Part shown: piece after piece, positions 61,901 to 64,000 of the stretch
How the letters are laid out: each line of letters begins with the position of its first letter
How positions within the stretch are numbered: the stretch's first letter is position 1
Source: Diacronema lutheri
Lineage: Eukaryota > Haptophyta > Pavlovophyceae > Pavlovales > Pavlovaceae
Direction: 5' to 3'
Assembly (NCBI GenBank): GCA_019448385.1
Contig: JAGTXO010000027.1
Location: forward strand, 1-64,000
Length of the DNA: 64,000 nucleotides
Notes under the pieces: model-generated
Seen by the model: the letters and a program-made list of their open reading frames with translations, nothing else
Databases searched by the model: none
Told to the model about the DNA's origin: nothing
Program-made: the position numbers and the translations under genes

Positions 61901-64000
61901 GCCCGCCGCCCAGCCCGCCGCCCAGCCCGCCGCCAAGCCCGCCGCCCAGCCCGCCTCCCAGCCCGCCGCCGTCTCCGCCGCCCAGTCCACCTCCCAGCCC
62001 GCCGCCGAGCCCGCCGCCAAGCCCACCGCCGAGCCCGCCACCCAGCCCGCCGCCGTCTCCGCCGCCCAGCCCGCCGCCAAGCCCGCCGCCAAGCCCGCCG
62101 CCCAGTCCACCGCCAAGCCCGCCGCCATCTCCGCCGCCCAGCCCGCCGCCAAGCCCGCCGCCCAGCCCGCCGCCGAGCCCTCCGCCATCTCCGCCGCCCA
62201 GCCCACCTCCAAGCCCGCCGCCGAGCCCGCCGCCCAGCCCGCCGCCCAGCCCGCCGCCAAGCCCGCCGCCAAGTCCGCCGCCGTCTCCGCCGCCGAGTTC
62301 GCCGCCAAGCCCGCCACCGAGCCCGCCGCCCAGCCCGCCGCCCAGCCCGCCGCCCAGCCCGCCACCCAGCCCGCCGCCCAGCCCGCCGCCAAGCCCGCCG
62401 CCAAGCCCGCCACCAAGCCCGCCACCAAGCCCGCCGCCCAGCCCGCCGCCGAGCCCGCCGCCATCTCCGCCGCCCAGCCCGCCTCCAAGCCCGCCGCCGA
62501 GCCCGCCGCCCAGCCCACCGCCTTCTCCGCCGCCAAGCCCACCGCCCAGCCCGCCGCCGAGTCCACCGCCCAGCCCACCTCCCAGCCCGCCGCCCAGCCC
62601 GCCACCAAGCCCGCCGCCAAGTCCGCCGCCCAGCCCGCCACCGAGCCCACCGCCGAGCCCACCGCCAAGCCCGCCGCCAAGCCCGCCGCCAAGCCCGCCG
62701 CCAAGTCCGCCGCCAAGCCCGCCGCCAAGCCCGCCGCCAAGCCCGCCGCCAAGCCCGCCGCCAAGCCCGCCGCCAAGCCCGCCGCCATCTCCGCCGCCAA
62801 GCCCGCCTCCCAGTCCGCCGCCGAGCCCGCCTCCAAGCCCGCCGCCGAGCCCGCCGCCCAGCCCGCCGCCAAGCCCGCCGCCTAGCCCGCCGCCAAGCCC
62901 GCCGCCAAGCCCGCCGCCGTCTCCGCCGCCGAGCCCACCGCCCAGCCCGCCGCCCAGCCCGCCACCGAGCCCGCCGCCCAGCCCGCCACCAAGCCCGCCT
63001 CCAAGTCCGCCGCCCAGCCCACCGCCGAGCCCGCCGCCCAGCCCGCCACCAAGCCCGCCGCCGAGCCCGCCGCCAAGCCCGCCGCCAAGCCCGCCACCGA
63101 GCCCGCCGCCCAGCCCGCCGCCCAGCCCGCCGCCCAGCCCGCCGCCCAGCCCGCCGCCTAGCCCGCCACCAAGCCCGCCGCCCAGCCCGCCGCCAAGCCC
63201 TCCGCCGAGCCCACCGCCGAGCCCGCCGCCCAGCCCGCCTCCAAGCCCGCCGCCGAGCCCGCCGCCCAGCCCACCGCCTTCTCCGCCGCCGAGCCCGCCG
63301 CCAAGCCCGCCTCCCAGCCCGCCGCCCAGCCCGCCACCTAGCCCACCGCCGTCTCCGCCGCCGAGCCCACCGCCCAGCCCGCCGCCCAGCCCGCCACCGA
63401 GCCCGCCGCCCAGCCCGCCACCAAGCCCGCCTCCAAGTCCGCCGCCAAGCCCGCCTCCAAGCCCGCCGCCGAGCCCGCCGCCCAGGCCACCACCTTCTCC
63501 GCCGCCGAGCCCGCCGCCAAGCCCGCCGCCCAGCCCGCCGCCCAGCCCGCCTCCCAGCCCACCACCGAGCCCACCGCCAAGCCCGCCGCCAAGCCCGCCG
63601 CCCAGCCCACCGCCTTCTCCGCCGCCAAGCCCACCGCCCAGCCCGCCACCGAGTCCACCGCCCAGCCCGCCACCGAGCCCGCCGCCCAGCCCGCCACCAA
63701 ACCCGCCGCCAAGCCCGCCGCCCAGCCCGCCTCCAAGCCCGCCGCCGAGCCCGCCGCCCAGCCCACCGCCTTCTCCGCCGCCCAGCCCGCCGCCTAGCCC
63801 GCCACCAAGCCCGCCGCCAAGTCCGCCGCCGTCTCCGCCGCCAAGCCCGCCGCCAAGCCCGCCACCGAGCCCGCCGCCCAGCCCGCCGCCAAGCCCGCCG
63901 CCCAGCCCGCCGCCCAGCCCGCCGCCGAGTCCACCGCCCAGCCCACCTCCCAGCCCGCCGCCTAGCCCGCCGCCCAGCCCGCCGCCAAGTCCGCCGCCCA
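52972..64000 (+). CDS. Giant hydroxyproline-rich (SPPP)n protein, 3' end outside window
   Basis: ATG 52972 opens a ~65-residue leader ([17 protein letters not shown] onward) ending in a hydrophobic segment [18 protein letters not shown], a signal peptide or anchor. Then [11 protein letters not shown] leads into Ser-Pro-Pro-Pro repeats. From about 53221 the 12-bp unit runs to the window edge, about 900 units without one frame-breaking indel or stop, giving at least 3,676 codons. Occasional substitutions give Arg, Leu, Gly, Asn, Phe or Cys in place of Ser or Pro. Such sequence is typical of extensin/pherophorin-type wall glycoproteins, whose prolines are hydroxylated and glycosylated. Minus-strand frames are also open (Gly-Leu-Gly repeats) but have no leader. 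The upstream ATG at 52947 stops after ten codons. Confidence 0.8.
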   Translation, partial: MPDEHRAHLGVPGVTRSTALGSKSRLSASTSAQSRARAASRATSRQLKPRLVAGAYLLAALFAQPALAPTPYTPPKPPPSPPPPSSPPIPPPSPPPSPPPSPSPSPPPSPPPRPPPSPPPSPPPRPPPSPPPSLPPSPPPGPPPSPPPSPPPSPPPSPPPSPPPSPPPSPPPSPPPSLPPSPPPNPPPSPPPSPPPSPPPSPPPSPPPSPPPSPPPSPPPSPPPSPPPSPPPSPPPSPPPSPPPSPPPSPPPSPPPSPPPSPPPSPPPSPPPSPPPSPPPSPPPSPPPSPPPSPPPSPPPSPPPSPPPSPPPSPPPSPPPSPPPSPPPSPPPSPPPRPPPSPPPSPPPSPPPSPPPSPPPSPPPSPPPSPPPSPPPSPPPSPPPSPPPSPPPSPPPSPPPSPPPSPPPSPPPSPPPSPPPSPPPSPPPSPPPSPPPSPPPIPPPSPPPSPPPSPPPSPPPSQPPSPPPSPPPSPPPSPPPSPPPSPPPSPPPSPPPSPPPSPPPSPPPSPPPSPPPSPPPSPPPNPPPSPPPSPPPSPPPSPPPSPPPSPPPSPPPSPPPSPPPSPPPSPPPSPPPSPPPSPPPSAPPSPPPSPPPSPPPSPPPSPPPFPPPSPPPSPPPSPPPSPPPSPPPSPPPSPPPSPPPSPPPSPPPFPPPSPPPSPPPSPPPSPPPSPPPSPPPSPPPSPPPSPPPSPPSSPPPGPPPSPPPSPPPSPPPSPPPSPPPSPPPSPPPSPPPSPPPSPPPSPPPSPPPSPPPSPPPSPPPSPPPSPPPSPPPSPPPSPPPSPPPSPPPSPPPSPPPSPPPSPPPSPPPSPPPSPPPSPPPSPPPSPPPSPPPSPPPSPPPSPPPSPPPSPPPSPPPSPPPSPPPSPPPSPPPSPPPSPPPSPPPSPPPSPPPSPPPSPPPSPPPSPPPSPPPSPPPSPPPSPPPSPPPSPPPSPPPSPPPSPPPSPPPSPPPSPPPSPPPSPPPSPPPSPPPSPPPSPPPSPPPSPPPSPPPSPPPSPPPSPPPSPPPSPPPSPPPSPPPSPPPSPPPSPPPSPPPSPPPSPPPCPPPSPPPSPPPSPPPSPPPSPPPSPPPSPPPSPPPSPPPSPPPSPPPSPPPSPPPSPPPSPPPSPPPSPPPSPPPSPPPSPPPSPPPNPPPSPPPSPPPSPPPSPPPSPPPSPPPSPPPSPPPSPPPSPPPSPPPSPPPSPPPSPPPSPPPSPPPSPPPSPPPSPPPSSPPSPPPSPPPSPPPSPPPSPPPSPPPSPPPSPPPSPPPSPPPSPPPSPPPNPPPSPPPSPPPSPPPSPPPSPPPSPPPSPPPSPPPSPPPSPPPSPPPSPPPSPPPSPPPSPPPSPPPSPPPSPPPSPPPSPPPSPPPSPPPSPPPSPPPSPPPSPPPSPPPSPPPNPPPSPPPSPPPSPPPSPPPSPPPSPPPSPPPSPPPSPPPSPPPSPPPSPPPSPPPSPPPSPPPSPPPSPPPSPPPSPPPSPPPSPPPSPPPSPPPSPPPSPPPSPPPSPPPSPPPSPPPSPPPSPPPSPPPSPPPSPPPSPPPSPPPSPPPSPPPSPPPSPPPSPPPSPPPSPPPSPPPSPPPSPPPSPPPSPPPSPPPSPPPNPPPSPPPSPPPSPPPSPPPSPPPSPPPSPPPSPPPFPPPSPPPSPPPSPPPSPPPSPPPSPPPSPPPSPPPSPPPSPPPSPPPSPPPSPPPSPPPSPPPSPPPSPPPSPPPSPPPSPPPSPPPSPPPSPPPSPPPSPPPSPPPSPPPSPPPSPPPSPPPSPPPSPPPSPPPSPPPSPPPSPPPSPPPSPPPSPPPSPPPSPPPSPPPSPPPSPPPSPPPSPPPSPPPSPPPSPPPSPPPSPPPSPPPSPPPSPPPSLPPSPPPSPPPSPPPSPPPSPPPSPPPSPPPSPPPSPPPSPPPSPPPSPPPSPPPSPPPSPPPSPPPSPPPSPPPSPPPSPPPSPPPSPPPSPPPSPPPSPPPSPPPSPPPSPPPSPPPSPPPSPPPSPPPSPPPSPPPSPPPSPPPSPPPSPPPSPPPSPPPSPPPSPPPSPPPSPPPSPPPSPPPSPPPSPPPSPPPSPPPSPPPSPPPSPPPSPPPSPPPSPPPSPPPSPPPSPPPSPPPSPPPSPPPSPPPSPPPSPPPSSPPSPPPSPPPSPPPNPPPSPPPSPPPSPPPSPPPSPPPSPPPSPPPSPPPSPPPSPPPSPPPSPPPSPPPSPPPSPPPSPPPSPPPSPPPSPPPSPPPSPPPSPPPSPPPSPPPSPPPSPPPSPPPSPPPSPPPSPPPSPPPSPPPSPPPSPPPSPPPSPPPSPPPSPPPSPPPSPPPSPPPSPPPSPPPSPPPSPPPSPPPSPPPSPPPSPPPSPPPNPPPSPPPSPPPSPPPSPPPSPPPSPPPSPPPSPPPFPPPSPPPSPPPSPPPSPPPSPPPSPPPSPPPSPPPSPPPSPPPSPPPSPPPSPPPSPPPSPPPSQPPSPPPSPPPSPPPSPPPSPPPSPPPSPPPSPPPSPPPSPPPSPPPSPPPSPPPSPPPSPPPSPPPSPPPSPPPSPPPSPPPSPPPSPPPSPPPSPPPSPPPSPPPSPPPSPPPSPPPSPPPSPPPSPPPSPPPSPPPSPPPSPPPSPPPSPPPSPPPSPPPSPPPSPPPSPPPSPPPSPPPSPPPSPPPSPPPSPPPSPPPSPPPSPPPSPPPSPPPSPPPSPPPSPPPSPPPSPPPSPPPSPPPSPPPSPPPSPPPSPPPSPPPSPPPSPPPSPPPSPPPSPPPSPPPSPPPSPPPSPPPSPPPSPPPSPPPSPPPSPPPSPPPSPPPSPPPSPPPSPPPSPPPSPPPSPPPSPPPSPPPSPPPSPPPSPPPSPPPSPPPSPPPSPPPSPPPSPPPSPPPSPPPSPPPSPPPSPPPSPPPSPPPSPPPSPPPSPPPSPPPSPPPSPPPSPPPSPPPSPPPSPPPSPPPSPPPSPPPSPPPSPPPSPPPSPPPSPPPSPPPSPPPSPPPSPPPSPPPSPPPSPPPSPPPSPPPSPPPSPPPSPPPSPPPSPPPSPPPSPPPSPPPSPPPSPPPSPPPSPPPSPPPSPPPSPPPSPPPSPPPSPPPSPPPSPPPSPPPSPPPSPPPSPPPSPPPSPPPSPPPSPPPSPPPSPPPSPPPSPPPSPPPSPPPSPPPSPPPSSPPSPPPSPPPSPPPSPPPSPPPSPPPSPPPSPPPSPPPSPPPSPPPSPPPSPPPSPPPSPPPSPPPSPPPSPPPSPPPSPPPSPPPSPPPSPPPSPPPSPPPSPPPSPPPSPPPSPPPSPPPSPPPSPPPSPPPSPPPSPPPSPPPSPPPSPPPSPPPSPPPSPPPSPPPSPPPSPPPSPPPSPPPSPPPSPPPSPPPSPPPSPPPSPPPSPPPSPPPSPPPSPPPSPPPSPPPSPPPSPPPSPPPSPPPSPPPSPPPSPPPSPPPSPPPSPPPSPPPSPPPSPPPSPPPSPPPSPPPSPPPSPPPSPPPSPPPSPPPSPPPSPPPSPPPSPPPSPPPSPPPSPPPSPPPSPPPSPPPSPPPSPPPSPPPSPPPSPPPSPPPSPPPSPPPSPPPRPPPSPPPSPPPSPPPSPPPSPPPSPPPSPPPSPPPSPPPSPPPSPPPSPPPSPPPSPPPSPPPSPPPSPPPNPPPSPPPSPPPSPPPSPPPSPPPSPPPSPPPSPPPSPPPSPPPSPPPSPPPSPPPSPPPSPPPSPPPSPPPSPPPSPPPSPPPSPPPSPPPSPPPSPPP
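56821..61200 (+). repeat. ~2.2-kb tandem segmental duplication inside the SPPP array
   Basis: Sequence 56821-59004 recurs at 59041-61200. The offset is 2,220 bp over most of its length (for example 58141-58260 equals 60361-60480) and 2,196 bp near its 3' part, so one 24-bp difference separates the copies. Diagnostic rare units (CCTTTTCC, CCTTCTCC, CCGAACCC) occur in the same order in both. Confidence 0.85.
61009..62220 (+). repeat. Second tandem duplication of 660/672 bp in the SPPP array
   Basis: The block starting at 61021 recurs at 61681 with a 660-bp offset. It shifts to 672 bp after a 12-bp unit is added near 61830. The same succession of CCGTCTCC, CCATCTCC and AGTCCACC units is seen in both copies. 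Confidence 0.75.

Larger units (their letters stand above)
53221..64000 (+). repeat. 12-bp minisatellite, ~900 units
   Basis: Units of the type AGCCCGCCGCCC are in perfect 12-bp register through the whole 10.8 kb. Variation is mostly at the third codon base (C, A, G or T) with scattered serine-codon changes (AGC, AGT, TCT). Runs of identical units alternate with mixed segments. Confidence 0.97.

Noticed and set aside
52926-62872. Minus-strand Gly-Leu-Gly and Ala-Gly-Trp ORFs across the SPPP array
   Set aside because: They are open only because the 12-bp unit lacks stops in several frames. They start at TTG or GTG inside the repeat and have no leader, while the plus frame has ATG and a signal peptide.
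1-64000. tRNA or rRNA genes
   Set aside because: I found no cloverleaf with a conserved TTCGA loop and no rRNA-like sequence by eye. A covariance-model scan would be needed to exclude divergent ones.

Overview
The window reads as one end of a chromosome from a GC-rich, intron-bearing, photosynthetic eukaryote. A telomere-like C-rich hexamer array occupies the first ~150 bases. The genes are eukaryotic: nuclear Mg-chelatase subunit D with a signal-peptide-like leader, ribosomal protein eS10, a COPII-type thioredoxin/ERGIC protein, a PHD+AP2 factor and hydroxyproline-rich wall-type proteins. The signal-peptide-like leader on a plastid enzyme, very high GC and GC-AG introns together suggest an alga with a complex (secondary) plastid, most plausibly a haptophyte-like lineage. 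That placement is inference; no marker gene here settles it.

Layout. 1-148 telomere repeat; 149-1379 subtelomeric sequence without a firm gene; 1380-8853 (-) giant 2-exon protein; 9035-11885 (-) chlD with four exons; 12541-13653 (+) CRAL-TRIO protein; 13778-14501 (+) secreted protein; 14564-16564 (-) hydroxyproline-rich membrane protein; 16640-18843 (-) unknown multi-exon genes; 18850-20780 homopolymer-rich sequence with a urea-transporter exon fragment; 21194-24244 (-) the most unusual gene, a uracil-glycosylase-like domain fused to seventeen near-identical 36-residue repeats; 24300-27000 a cluster of broken genes (coiled-coil ORF with an in-frame TAG, ERGIC C-terminal piece, SHMT 3' piece); 28062-52804 a dense run of intact, mostly housekeeping genes; 52972-64000 (+) a signal peptide followed by an unbroken Ser-Pro-Pro-Pro array that leaves the window.

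Splice junctions could be solved exactly for most multi-exon genes because reading frame and family consensus agree on both sides. Introns are about 50-340 bp. Most are GT-AG, but two in the thioredoxin/ERGIC gene are GC-AG. Several introns carry long C homopolymers on the sense strand just upstream of the acceptor, apparently as the polypyrimidine tract. Gene packing is tight: two convergent genes have directly abutting stop codons (33720-33725), other convergent pairs are 62-64 bp apart, and one divergent pair has only 70 bp between start codons.

The genes do not form a single pathway. Themes are plastid function (chlD, a possible plastid FAD/NAD reductase), the secretory route (thioredoxin/ERGIC protein, CRAL-TRIO, Kelch membrane protein, wall-type proteins), RNA (double cold-shock protein, SUZ protein, pseudouridine synthase, eS10) and mitochondria (a cytochrome-oxidase-like small subunit, possibly LpxA and a methylmalonyl-CoA-epimerase-like protein).
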